Assembly: GCF_030247185.1 (NCBI RefSeq)
Contig: NC_080571.1
Coordinates: 5,577,001-5,641,000, forward strand
Direction of reading: 5' to 3'
Source of the DNA: Malaya genurostris
Lineage: Eukaryota > Arthropoda > Insecta > Diptera > Culicidae
Length of the DNA: 64,000 nucleotides
In this document: one piece after another, positions 46,415 to 58,218 of the stretch
Position numbering within the stretch: position 1 is the stretch's first letter
How the letters are laid out: every line of letters starts with the position of its first letter
Notes under the pieces: model-generated
What the model was told of the DNA's origin: nothing
Seen by the model: the letters and a program-made list of their open reading frames with translations, nothing else
The model's database searches: none
Translations under genes and position numbers: made by a program

Positions 46415-49400
46415 TCAGCTAACTGTTGGTTGTGTGCGCAAAAGTCTTAACCATTCGACAAATTCATCCAACATCACCGGCCCTGCAATGAAAGATACAA
46501 AATTAACAATCCGCACGAATGGATAAATAAGCTTTTTGCTTTGTTCTGTTCCGATACGCACAAGCGCCGTCGACATCGTAATTGTTTAGATCATTAGAGA
46601 TAGTACGGGAGAACTCGAGGATGTTACACCACTGATCCTTGTTGATCACTTTGTACTTTGACTGCTCCAAAAATTGGGCGAACTGTGGATACAGGGTCCA
46701 ATGCTTGCCGAGTAATAACTGCAGCATCGCTTTCGCTGTCTCAATGTCCATACTACGCTGATCTTTGTCCTATTAAAATTAACATCCATAACGTTACTCT
46801 AAATTACTTCCGAATGCTTCTTGAGTCTAATGTAAAAACTTACCCGAGCAAAATCGTACGCGTATCTGTAGATAATTTTGAACGTGTTATGATCGTTCAG
46901 CAGATTACGCAGGTGATCGAGTTTGCACTGTACTTTGCCCGCTGTGTCGCATTGAAGGTCCGTCAGACCTTTGAGCCATTCACTTTGTGTGAAGAAACCC
47001 ATCTGGCGGGCACCCATTTTGTAAGCCAATACCAGCATGGCAACGTTTTCCGGTTCGACGCTTATATCCTCGCAGAATTTTTCCATTCCTTCCGGTCCTG
47101 GAAGAAAAACAAAAACAAATGTATTCGAATTATCGTCCGTCCGTCCGAAACCATAGAATTAACCATACCAAGAGTGTCCGGATCGTCGGGTGTGGTGTAT
47201 TCGCGGAACCATGTCAGACATCGCTTCTGGCTGAATGCGTCGTCTACTTTATTGTATCGCCGAGAGCTGTAAAGGACAAACGAAAGAAAAAATAAATAAA
47301 AATAAGATTACCCAATTACCCAGTCGAAACGAAAATGCAAAAGCACATCAACAAAAGCGATTCTTTCGTAAAAGTTTACATCTCTTCACCCATTGTAGAC
47401 TTCAGGAGATTGCTTCAATAAGTTCACTGCTTCTCTACAGTGGATAATCTTATCTAATTGATTCTTGTGTTATAATAAAGTAACGTGCGAGCACAGTTAA
47501 TCAAGCGATAATCAAATAATTAAAAAGAGCGCGCAGCTTATCACTAGATCTTGTCGGTATACTACTGTTGGTGACAGACGAAAAGAAAAACCTTCGTCCA
47601 TTTGAAAATTTGTCCACCCCCTCTCTTTCCGCTCATTCATCATAGATCAGTACATGCTACCCGAGACGGAAAATAAAACAATGCGCGCGCAAGATATTCT
47701 CCAACAGACATCGATTCCACCGAGCTCGTGGTCAATCGTTGTGAGGATGATTTTCTCTTTACACTTCTGTCGCTAAAAATATCAGCCATATTCTCTTCTC
47801 TTTCTCTGTCGTCATCGTTTCGTTGGTCAAATGCGCCTGAGACGTGTCAACCCAGGTAAGCATACGGAACATTGTTTGGATGGGACGGTGACCGAATGCG
47901 TCACACGATCGACTGCTTTTACTGTGGTCTTCTTCTTATGAGTAGTTGTTTTGTTAAATGGGAGAACCACTTTAATCATTTTGTTTCCCTGAACAAAGCA
48001 AAATATTTTTAGTCGATGATTACTTGAAATAAATAATTACGTTTCATCGAACGTAGTTACAGAGGGATAACGGTTATCTTACAAACAATAACAGGTGAGC
48101 TCAACAGCAGGAAGTATAAACTTTGGCATAACGTTTAGTATACTCAGCTAGAGTAGATGATAAAGATGCCATATTTTGCCACGAATCTGCGTATCGTCCG
48201 GGAGTTCAGCAGCGAGTCTCTCTGATCTTCAGTGATCCTTCGCACATCGAGCGAGTTCGTCGCCTACACCTCTGGTCATCCTGTGGGTCATCCTTCCGTC
48301 TGGCATTGATGTTACATGTCCAGCGAAAACCGGTGCGCCGAACCAAAATATCAAAATCGACGGCGCAAGGCTTTTTCGACCGGCGGCGGAGACGAATCAG
48401 TGTGACACCGTTTGTGTAAATGATCGGGGTCGGTTTTTATTATTGGGTAATATTTTTATTTTTCGTACTTACAATGAACAATGTTATCTAACATGAACAG
48501 ATGAAAATTTAATTAAAATAATCGAAACAACACGAACAAACTCAGCTCAATCATGAGATGAAAAGTTATGGTGATATGGTCCTTATTTAAAATTGGTAAC
48601 TATTTAAAAAGTGAATAAAAATGTTATTCTTTATTCGTTACCGCAAGTTGATTGATACTTGAGCTGTAAAAATATCTGTAGAGTATTCATAATTTGGATA
48701 TACACAGTTGCTCAGAAAATCAAAGTGAAAATGAAAATAACTATAATACCGGATTGGCATGTCAATAGGACTATACACGCATAAATCGTCTGCGGAGTCT
48801 GTCTAAACAAAGTAATCAAATTCGGCAAAGGGATGTAATACTAAGATCTTATGGTTTCATACAAAGTTCCTGAATTTCATTTGGATCCGACTTCCAGTTC
48901 CGGGATTACAGAGCGATATGTACCAAATATGTAAAAATAATGTCACCTACTTTTCTCGGAGATGGCTGAACCGATTTTCACAAACTTAGATTCAAATGAA
49001 AGGTCTTATAGTCTCATACAAAGTTCTTTAATTTCATTTGGATCCGACTTCCGGTTCCGGAATAACAGGGTGATATGCATCAAATATGTAAAAATAATGT
49101 CACCTACTTTTCTCGGAGATGGCTGAACCGATTTTCACAAACTTAGATTCAAATGAAAGGTCTTATAGTCTCATACAAAGTTCTTTAATTTCATTTGGAT
49201 CCGACTTCCGGTTCCGGAATAACAGGGTGATATGCATCAAATATGTAAAAATAATGTCATTAACTTTTCTCGTAAATGGCTGGACCGATTTTGACAAACT
49301 GGGATTCAAATGAAAGGTCCTATGATACCATAAGAATATCCTATTTTTCATTTGGTTCAAACCTTGCTTCCGGAGGTTGCGTGCTTAGTGTAAAAATGTC

Positions 49401-52400
49401 AGCTTCAAGCATTTTTTTTAATAAGCTACCTCTTTATATTGGCTTGTTAATTTCTCTAGCTGGCAGAACATGAGAGTATGTAACCAAACAAACCATTGAT
49501 AGTCCCATGATTGATCTACTGAATTTTATCCAAGTCCTACTACCGGTACATTCTTTCCAAAATTCAAATCTTCATAGAGAATTGTAAATAAATTTGTAGG
49601 TCATAAAGACTGTCTCAGAAAGTATGGACGCAACCAAAAACCGCTGCCATTTCGCAATGGTTCAGAATCTGTCGATTTTTATGGATGCGTCCTGTTGTTT
49701 ACATTCTTCTCTAACCACTTGTACAGTTGTTTATTCGTTTTCATTAGTTTGTTTCGAAATGCGTTGAATTTCAGCAGAACAACGTCGAAAAATTGTGTAC
49801 AAATGGTGCACAGAACGCGGACTGTCACTGTTAAAGATAGCAAAAATAGAAGGAGTAGAAGCCGTGCGAAATGCAATCAGGAAGTTCGGTGAAGATGAAC
49901 CGAAAACGGGTCGAAAAAAAGGTCCTGCTAACCCTCAGTTGGATAAACGTATACTAAAGGCGTTCGAGCAAAAGAAGGAGGTTTCAGTTCGGGATGTGGC
50001 AAAAAAGTGGGCACTTCGAAGTCAAATGTTCTTCGTGCTAAATAACGTTCAAATCTTCGAACCTATAAGAAGCAGAAACAACCAAAACGTAGTCCGAAAC
50101 AAGAAGCATCGATCAGGCCGAGGGTACGAAAGCTGTACAATACGATTCTTGCTGGAAATTTGAACTGCATAATCATGGACGACGAAACCTACGTGAAACT
50201 CGATTACAAATCCTTGCCGAGACCACAATATTATACGGTACGAGAAGGGCAATTGTTAAACCAGTCCGAGACATCGATTGAAGTCGAAAAATTTGGTAAG
50301 AAAGCTATGGTCTGGCAAGCAATTTGTAGCTGCGGTAAGATTTCGAAACCCTTCATCACCACTGCTTCAATGAACAGCGAAATATACATCAAAGAATGTT
50401 TACAAAAATGACTTCTACCCATGATTCGAAGCCACAAGGATCCTGTTGTCTTCTGGCCAGAACTTGCTTCTTGTCACTACTAGAAATCAACGGTAGAATG
50501 GTATACTACCAAAAATGTCACTTTCGTCCCAAAAGACATGAATCCACTAAATTGCCCACAACATCGACCAATTGAGGAATTTTGGACATTAACGAAGGCA
50601 CATCTTAGGAAACATGTCTCGGCAGCCGAAACCATTCAACAGTTCGAAAAAGATTGGAAAAAAGTGTCAAAACTGGTCGCCAAGAAGTCTGTACGGAATT
50701 TAATGAGGAACGTTCGCAAGAAGGTGCGCCAGCTAGTCTACAATGGCTAAGTAGCAAATGTTGAGAATAATATTCTGTTGTTGTAGTCTAATATAATCAG
50801 TATATCGACTAAAATTTGAATATCTAACACCTGTGAATTATTTACAGCGAAATCAAAGTGCGTCCATACTTTCTGGGACAGTCTTTAACATCCCCGAAAT
50901 TTTGTTGGAAAAATGTTATTTTTGCACTACAGTGATTACTTCACTGTGCATGATACTGGTAAGTAAAATCAAGTGAGGTGATATGTGAGTGAAGTGAATG
51001 TGAAAGTGAGAACGATAATAAGAATCAGCAACGAGCGGTTTTTCAATTACAGCACAATCAACGTGCACTGCCCACAAGAAACGAGACCCGATGGAGAGAA
51101 GGAAGCGTTTTACGCGTAGGTGGAATGAAGCTACGACAGCTGTCCACGACGGGACGGGATGTAAAACTCGTCATCGGTAACATGAACGTCCAAGTAGGCC
51201 AATAGGTAATGTACAGGCTTGCAATCTGGCTGGAGAGCCCGTACACGGCTTCCAACGACAACGACCAACGATGCGTGAATTTCGCTGCCTTCCGAGGAAT
51301 TGTATTCTGAAACACCTTTCTCTCTCGCAAAGATATCCACATAGCCACTAGGAGATCACCTGATTAACATACGGAAAATCAAGTCGACAACGTTCTCATT
51401 GACGGGTGATTCTTCTCTGACAGCGAGGGTGATTCTCTGCTCAGCCGACGACAGATCTGATCTATCAGAGATAAGTGAAAGAATCGGTAAGCTGAAGAGC
51501 AACAATGTCGCGAGCAATGATCAATTGCCGCGAGCTGCTCAAACATGGAGCCTCTCCTCCTGGCTAGAACGCTGCAATGAATGATTCGATGAATGGATGG
51601 ATAGAGTGATGTGCTACGTCCGAGTATCTGGGACGCTTTCGAGTCTCTTCGAATCTCGGAGAGGGCTACGGCAAGGTGATGAACTTGTCTTGCCTCTTGT
51701 TGAAAAATGCTTAGGAAGGGGCAATTCGAAAAGCGAGAATCGACACGAGTGGCACGATCTTCCGAAAGTCCGTACAGCTTTTCGGCTTCGTTGACGATGT
51801 TGATATTTAGACACGTAACCTTGATAAGATGATGGAAACATACATCGGACTGGCTATAAATGCGTCGATAACAAAATAATGAGCGAAAGAGGCTCTGAAG
51901 ATGAAACACTACGCCCCCAACGACAAATAACGGCCAGGATATCGAGGTTGTTGACAAGTTCGTGTATTTGAGCTCACTGGTGACTGGAGATAATGAAACC
52001 AGCAGAGAAATTCAAAGGCGCATTCCGGTAGGAAATCGTACGTACTTTATACTCACAAAAACCCTTCGAACGAGAAAAATACGCCACCGCACGAAATTGA
52101 CCATCTACAAAACGCTCATTAGACCGGTTGTTCTCTATGGCCACGAGACGCGGAATATGTTGGCAGAAAACGTCCAACAAGCCCTTAGTGTTTTCGAAAG
52201 AAAGGTATGGCGGAGTACAGATGGAACACGGAACGTGCAGACGGCGAATTGCAACAGCTGCTAGAACCACCCATCGTAGGAACAGCTAAAATCGGACGGC
52301 TACGACGGGCTGGGCATGTCATTAGGATGTCGGACCACAGTCCAGTGAAAATGGTTCTTGAATATAATCCGGCTGGGACAAGAAGAAGAAGAAGAGTGCA

Positions 52401-55400
52401 GCGAGCAATATGGATCAAGTGGATTGAGTGTCTTGTGACCAAGTAGCAAATGTAATTGCAATTTCAAGATGTTCTACAATTATTTTAGAATTGTTATTCA
52501 TGTTAGATATGTTTAGAAAGATTTTTAAATATATTAAAATTGGTTGTGCAACTTATCACTGTTAAGTTTCACAATACTAACAAAAATCACTGTAGAACAA
52601 CTTTAAGTACATCTAAAACAATTGTGCAGTAAATCACCAACTTGTTAATGTTTCACTAGAAGCTCTACAAAAAATTTCACATCGTCACGTAAAACGGGAG
52701 TAACTATAACAATTGTGCAACTTATCAACAATTTTACAAACGGCTGTCATAATTGTATCGGACACAATATCGAAATTACTATAAATCTCTGTGAAAGAAA
52801 AATCAGCGAAATGATGTTCTTCGCAAGGCAAAAATGATCAGCCGAATTGACAACCTCGCTGTAAAAAATATGTTTCTGCTGAGTCCGCACAGTTTTGGCT
52901 GTCTCGTGAATTTTTAGGTCAGTGTGTGCAGTTTTTTTTTCAGTTTAAAAAAAATGATATAAAATAAAAACTTGCAAAAAAGTTGTGCAAGATGTTTGAA
53001 TTGAACGCAAAACTTGCAGCCATGAGATTATCATAAAAGTTGCAGGAATACAGCGTTATATACGCAATGAAAACAAAAATCAATCAGATAATTTGTATTC
53101 GGTTTTCATCTCGCGAAAAAAAATAAGCAGACCTGACATCACTTTTCAAATATATTGAACGAAAAGTTAATTTCATCATTGTTACTCCCATAGTTATGTA
53201 TTGCCGCTTGTGCAACTTGTTTCTGCAACTCCAGCACACGGACTTGCCAAAATAATACCTACAGTGCGTATCACAAAAGTCGGGCCCTCTAAGATAAATG
53301 ACTATACTGTATTGTTGTTTAATTCAACTAGAAGATTAAAACTGATAAAAAACAAAACGTTGAGAATTTCTTTCCGAAATATTAACATGTTTCCTGTTAT
53401 TTAGATAATATATGTCATTACTGATTACTGGTCGCCGCAGAGTGTGAACATTTAGGGGTCAGTCGTCACTCGTTTTCGTTCTAGCCATCAGAAAGGATAT
53501 AGCATCTCGGTGCAATATCCGAAAAGTCGTTACATAAATAGTGTAAACTTTGCATCTGCTTAGCGGTTCAAATTGAACTGTTAGGCGGAGATGGCAGTTC
53601 AATTTGAACTGCTTTAAGCACTGATGAGCCGAAGGCGAAACGTGAAGAAAGCTGAAATAAAATATGTGCTTTTCTGTACAAACCCAAAAAACCCCTAAAT
53701 GTTCACAAAATATTAATTCAACAATATGTAGCATTATCATTTTTCACGTGCAGATTATTTTACAAGATCCATGTTTGTGTTGAGAGCAGTTGTATTGAAA
53801 ATCAAATGTGAAACCTATTTATTAGAAATTATGTTTGTTATGTTTTTGGAAACGTCATTCTATTTCTTGTTTACATTACGTAGTAGATTGCACGAGTTTC
53901 ACAATTGTTTTTTCGCTGATTTTATTACTTCCACAATCGTTGTGAATAAATGTTCGTTATAACGGATGAACTTGAAAGTATGTTGCACAACACAGAAAAA
54001 TTGCGCTTTTTCCCTAACACAACAGTTACTAGAATAGTGATATAAACTAACTTGATAAATTGCACAATCGGTAGAAATATACAGGACAGCAACTTAGCAT
54101 GCTACTTGTGCATGGACCAAGTTAGAATTTCATTTCGTTGCGAAGAAAAAAGCTTCTCTGAGACGCTAAAAATGAAAAGGGCAAATCAAAATAAAAGGAG
54201 GTACATGCCGACGAAGGGAGTCTGCCTGTTGCACGACAATTCTAGACCTCAAACGGCCAACACCACGAAGAAACTCCTGGACCCCTTTGGATGGTGTTTT
54301 TCTGCTTTTTAATGTTGAATTATGTGTCTACCGTCTACAGCATAGGAGAGGAGATGAACGGTCCGAGCAAATCTAACAGTCGTAGATTCTAATATACTTC
54401 AGACGAATGAAAAATACGTTTTGAGGCAGTACACGTTTTTGAAAACCATTGTATTATGACGAATAAATCACAACATTTAAATGACTATCTTAATACCCTT
54501 CAAGATTCTTTATCAGGAAAATTTCTTCAATACTTGGTGATACAATTTCGTAGTAAACTGTAAAAATGTAGTTCACTTCCATAGGTTAAAGCCGGGGTAA
54601 AATAAATGATAAAAAACAAGTTCACTTCCATGCTGTCGATTCAACATCAGCCTGGTAGTATCGACGACATCGTTGTCTTGACGTACATAAAAACTTAGGA
54701 TTAGCGACATACAAGAGCTTACAAGATTGTATTACATATGCAAAGGTCGTTAATAGATAGAACAAAGAGTAGTAAGATAAAACGGCTTCCCTGGGGGACA
54801 TCTGATAATATTTCACACCAGTATGATTAAATTCATTGTTGTTCTTTACGATTTCGAGACATAGCACCTCAGGTTTGTTGTGGTCAAACATTTACTCATG
54901 GAACCCTTAATATTCTTCGAAATTTATGTGATGCACGGACTCTTATTGGACATCGAGCGACATACTTTCTGAGAGTTTGTTCTCTCAAACAAATGACAGA
55001 TGAACTGCGACGAACAAACAGTGAAACAGTATATGAAGCATGACACATTAATATATCAGTAAGCTTGAGAACAACATATCCTCCAGACGACCCAAAAGGG
55101 ACTTCTTAGTGATAATAAGATTCAAAAAAGGAACTTCTACTACCGGAATCGATAGTTATTCAACAAGTTCTCATAAACTTACTCTCCGTACTGCCACTTC
55201 ATCTATTTATCAAACGGATCTGCACCGAATTAATTGGAACAATGCGTCACAACACAAACTATATCTATGACTACACCAAGTGAAGATTTCGGAATCACAA
55301 AAATAAATTATTTATGCGAAGTGAATAAAATTAAATCACTTCATCCAGTGGAACTGAAGTATTTTACAAACAATTTCATCCAATTTTTCGGGACGCATAT

Positions 55401-55672
55401 TTTGAAGGGACACCCGTTACTAAAAAAAGAAATATTCATGGTGGTTCTTTTTCTTGCTTCTCAGCGCATATCACGCGGTTTGACAAAAAACAATTTACGT
55501 AAGATACAGTTAGTAGCATAAATATTCCTTAACATTGTGCTAAAAGATATAAGATAAATTTTGTAACTCACCTTTGACTGCTCTGATAGGCATTTCGTTG
55601 TCTCTTAGACGAATGTCGATCTTCTTCGCTGGGTCCCATCTCCGCTGCGGACCTGCGTTTGCCTCTAGGCAT
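46415..55672 (-). CDS. DCUN1D4/5-type cullin neddylation co-E3 (DCN1-like), five coding exons
   Basis: Exons in transcript order: 55572-55672, 47169-47266, 46844-47097, 46562-46769, 46415-46482. Every junction has GT...AG and matching phase, giving 242 codons plus stop. Exon 1 encodes MPRGKRRSAAEMGPSEED with a basic, nuclear-signal-like start. The PONY (potentiating neddylation) domain follows: KRCLTWFREYTTPDD, MEKFCEDISVEPENVAMLVL, MGFFTQSEWLKGLTDLQC, FKIIYRYAYDFAR, DKDQRSMDIETAKAML, FLEQSKYKVINKDQWCNILE, and the last exon WPVMLDEFVEWLRLL, which completes the hallmark DGAW motif. Relatives recruit NEDD8-loaded E2 to cullins and stimulate cullin-RING ligase neddylation in the nucleus. The order and motifs fit the DCUN1D4/5 branch and not the UBA-containing DCUN1D1/2. 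Intron 1 (47267-55571) is 8.3 kb and full of transposons; the other introns are 71-79 bp. Confidence 0.95.
47267..48840. other. Intron 1 of the DCUN1D gene, gene-proximal part
   Basis: The part at 47500-48480 is less AT-rich and CpG-containing ('gaccggcggcggagac'), and lies upstream of exon 2. It could hold an alternative promoter or enhancer, but no alternative coding exon with a good donor was found. The rest is AT-rich. Confidence 0.35.
48843..49340. repeat. 157-bp tandem repeat, three copies
   Basis: 'gatggctgaaccgattttc' starts at 48961, 49118 and (changed) 49275, an exact 157-bp period. Copies 1 and 2 are almost identical over the whole unit ('cttatagtctcatacaaag', 'tttggatccgacttcc', 'taacagggtgatatgcatc'), so one duplication is young. 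Belongs to the same repeat superfamily as the blocks at 21.6 and 34.2 kb. Confidence 0.88.
49606..50885 (+). mobile_element. DD37E (ITmD37E-type) Tc1/mariner element, copy 2
   Basis: A 1,280-bp element between TA dinucleotides (49604-49605, 50886-50887) with inverted ends AAGACTGTCTCAGAAAGTAT and AAGACTGTCCCAGAAAGTAT. It inserted into intron 1 of the DCUN1D gene, opposite to the gene's direction. Its ends differ completely from the copy at 38.3 kb, so the two belong to different subfamilies. Confidence 0.92.
49765..50750 (+). pseudogene. DD37E transposase, broken
   Basis: Read with frameshifts: SAEQRRKIVYKWCTERGLS (DNA-binding helix), AVRNAIRKFGEDE, GRKKGPANPQLDKRIL, EVSVRDVAKK, NCIIMDDETYVKLDYKSLP (first catalytic Asp), KKAMVWQAICSCG, FWPELASCHY (second site, Asp changed to Glu), NPLNCPQHRPIEEFW (catalytic Glu, 37 residues later), ending in VRKKVRQLVYNG and a natural stop. 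Lesions: a TGA just before SAEQ, a frameshift with a stop near 50041, a TGA for Arg at 50409-50411, and a TAG after SCHY. Confidence 0.9.
51045..52446 (+). pseudogene. RTE-like non-LTR retrotransposon remnant (endonuclease plus reverse transcriptase)
   Basis: In order: endonuclease pieces STINVHCPQETRPDGEKEAF and DVKLVIGNMNVQVG (catalytic-loop Asp of GDMN changed to Asn); reverse transcriptase pieces VRVSGTLSSLFESRRGLRQG and, after deletions, LSSLVTGDNETSREIQRRI; then TIYKTLIRPVVLYGHET, FERKVWRS, and in a shifted frame EPPIVGTAKIGRLRRAGHVI with an Arg-rich end. This is the layout of RTE/'craniofacial development-like' elements. Many frameshifts, no A tail or target duplication. It lies inside intron 1 of the DCUN1D gene, antisense to it. 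Confidence 0.8.
52447..53440. other. No feature seen in this part of intron 1
   Basis: AT-rich sequence, no supported gene or boundary. Confidence 0.35.
53444..53706. mobile_element. 263-bp element with 16-bp inverted ends that contains a hammerhead
   Basis: The left end gtgaacatttaggggt is the exact reverse complement of the right end acccctaaatgttcac. The hammerhead core (53548-53647) lies in the middle. The right-hand tail resembles that of the remnant at 32.2 kb. No clear flanking target duplication is visible. Confidence 0.65.
53548..53647 (+). ncRNA. Hammerhead self-cleaving ribozyme motif, copy 3
   Basis: Plus strand: stem III CTTTGCA with CGTGAAG (two G-U pairs and one A-C mismatch beside the core), triplet AUC, stem I TGCTTA.../TTAAGCA with the long 'ggttcaaattgaactg' hairpin, core CTGATGA at 53621-53627, stem II GCC-GAA-GGC, GAAA at 53637-53640. 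The catalytic core is intact but stem III is weaker than in the other two copies, so activity may be reduced. It lies antisense in intron 1 of the DCUN1D gene, so it is not part of that gene's transcript. Confidence 0.8.
53707..55571. other. No feature seen in the exon 1-proximal part of intron 1
   Basis: AT-rich sequence. Frames such as 55234-55521 (+) have no recognisable family. Confidence 0.35.
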
Positions 55673-57449
55673 TTGTGATCTGTCAATTTTGATGGCTTTT
55701 TTCTTCCTTCCACACTCGAGTATTAAGGCTTTTCTATGTTTCCGTTCCTACTAGTCGTTTTGTTAAACCAGTCTTCTCGATTCCGTTTATCTAATTTACT
55801 CTAATTAGTTTCCACGTGAGACAGTTTCCGCCGCCTTATCGCAAGAACCTTTCAATGCAGCAGTTCGAACCGGAGAACATTGCGCTCTAAAGTGAGAAAG
55901 AAAAAAAACGATTAGTCACATTCCCGAACGAAAAATTGCTACCATAAATCGATCATATTCGAGAAAACACTTCATTGCCGGTTTATTTTGCATTACGAAA
56001 ATCGCATTGTATTGCGAATTAAGAATCCTTACAGCACACAATTACAAAAAATGGCTAACACAGGTCAAGTTTACAACATATTCTCGGACTACTCCCAGTT
56101 CCTGATAGTGAAAATTTTCACACGGTTTTCCATTGCGTTGCGTGCTTTGATTCATCTCTTCCTCTTTCCACCCAATAATTCTCTTAAGAAATTAGCAAAA
56201 CGGAGCCGGAGTAGCAGACTGTGAAATGAATGATGTAAGGCAAGAAGAGTACAATAGCTCACATTTTATCCTCAAACACTGATCACAATAATAACTAGAA
56301 AATCAATTAAATTCAGAGCACCAGCAATGTGAAAATAAAAACCATATCTAATATGGTTTTGGCCGACAGAAAGTTTCTTTACAAAGCTATATTACAAATG
56401 AGCTAATTACTTTTCAATCCGATTTGTGAGATAAACGTAGCTTCCGTGTTTATTATAGCTGCTAGAACAGGGCACTTCCTAGCACTTCCAATTGCTATAC
56501 TAAACGAAATGCTGATTCAGGACGCCTTCAAGCTAATATAGATAGGTTTGTATTGCTTTTAAGCCGACGGATATAACCATTTTTTTTACCAAAGCATCCT
56601 TCGACGACGGCTACGACGACGACGGGAAACTCTGATGGCGTTTTATGAACGACACAACGACAGACGAGACTTGAAAGCCAAGGAACAAAAATAAGCGATA
56701 CGAACTGTCAAAAGTTGTCCACATCCCAAGGTTCACATATATTCAGGCTTCAGTGCAGTATACTGCTAAAAATCGACACTTTTTAAAAATGTGTTTCTTT
56801 AAATACATTTGAAGTTCTACATTCACTAAATTAAAATTTAATTGTGTTTCAAAAGTTTAGCGCATAAATGTTAAGTGTTTCGTCAAATCATAACTTAACA
56901 CATCCTAATCTAAAGTGTGGACATGTTGCTATTGAATGCTTTGAACATAAGGCTAAAAGTGTGTAGCTTTATGACATAGATCAATGTCATAACATGTCAG
57001 TTTGAAGTGTCGCTGTATTGATGTATATATGTTTTCTCAATAATCCTTATATTCTCCGACAATTGCGGCAATGCTAAATGTCAAGCATATAATAAAAAAG
57101 TTTCGAATCAAATGGCTTCAAGAATCTTCATGGGAGTGTTGAATCTGGTTTTCTAACACATATCATAGGAAGTCTACACAGTAAGTATATTCATTAGATT
57201 ATCTGTGCCTTTTCGGAACAGCGTACCAGCAAGTGACAAATTCTTTTTGTTCATTTTCACCTGTTTCACCATGCATGATGTGTTTTCAGCTAACGGAATT
57301 ATGGATTGCTCAACATAACCGTCCAATTTTTTCAAGGTGATTGAGTAAGTCGGTGACAACGAAAAGACATTCAAATCATAAAATTAAATGCAATATGTAA
57401 TTTAATATACTTCAATCAACTATATTCAGCAAATTATTAAGAACCCAAT
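55673..57449. other. Upstream region of the DCUN1D gene; no other gene
   Basis: The 5' untranslated region and promoter of the minus-strand gene must lie just right of 55672. No convincing TATA box is seen. The rest is AT-rich with a short 'acgacg' run near 56604. Confidence 0.4.
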
Positions 57450-57457
57450 ATCTAAAT

Positions 57458-57621
57458 TAGAGTGCCTATAACCAGAGTGACGACATCTCATCCGCAATGC
57501 TGGCAACAATTAAAAACATTCCATTAGCTTTACATTGAATTGACAGGTCGTTTGCTCGTTTGGAACTGGTAGCTGTCATTCCAAACGAACAGCTGTCGCC
57601 ACTCTGATTATAGTCACTCTA
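57458..57621. mobile_element. 164-bp MITE with 8-bp target duplication
   Basis: Direct repeats atctaaat at 57450-57457 and 57622-57629. The inverted ends start TAGAGTGCCTATAACCAGAG and TAGAGTGACTATAATCAGAG and continue for about 30 bp. Non-coding; hAT-like by duplication length. Confidence 0.9.
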
Positions 57622-57642
57622 ATCTAAATGATAACATTTCAA

Positions 57643-57941
57643 CAGAGATGCCAGATAAAAATGTCGAATTTCTGCAGCCATGGTGGAAAAAGTCTGTAAA
57701 TCCGAAAAATAATCTTCAGTATGTCTTGCTGGTAGCAGTTTCTCTATAAAATATGATACGTAAAACTGACTTAGTGAGCAAAACAAAAAAAAAAGTCGGT
57801 GAAATTTCAAAAGTCTGTAAATTTTGCCCAAAATCTGCAAAACTTTCGATTTTCAAAAGTTTGCAAAAGTTTGCACAACAAAAAATGTCTGCACACGAAA
57901 TCTGCAGATTTACAGACAAATCTGCAGATCTGGCATCTCTG
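57643..57941. mobile_element. 299-bp hAT-type MITE with 8-bp target duplication
   Basis: Direct repeats CATTTCAA at 57635-57642 and 57942-57949. Both ends read CAGAGATGCCAGAT inward. The interior is rich in 'tctgcaaa' and 'gtctgtaaat' variants. It sits five bases from the duplication of the neighbouring MITE. Confidence 0.92.
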
Positions 57942-58218
57942 CATTTCAATTTCGAATTCCTATGCACCTCATATGAACATGTACTCGACATGAGAATCAG
58001 GTATAAATATGTTAAAATCTAAGCACACAAGACAATTCGACTGTAATTGTCAAGCGGATTGAATACTAAATGTTAAATATTTCGAATTTAAATGCTGTTT
58101 TGTGTGTGGAATTTAAGTGTATTACCCAGCCATCTGACACCGATATGTGAGCACCAGCAAGATATGTATTTTGGTTTTGAATATTTAAATCGCGCATTTT
58201 TGTTACCTTTGGACCATA

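Noticed and set aside
46799..47086. Translation start of the DCUN1D protein at the internal Met (MEKFCEDI)
   Set aside because: Upstream exons with correct phase encode the conserved KRCLTWF segment and a family-like N terminus.
48061..48080. 'gagggataacggttatc' resembling a homing-endonuclease site
   Set aside because: Only part of the I-SceI site is matched, and no intron or endonuclease gene is present.
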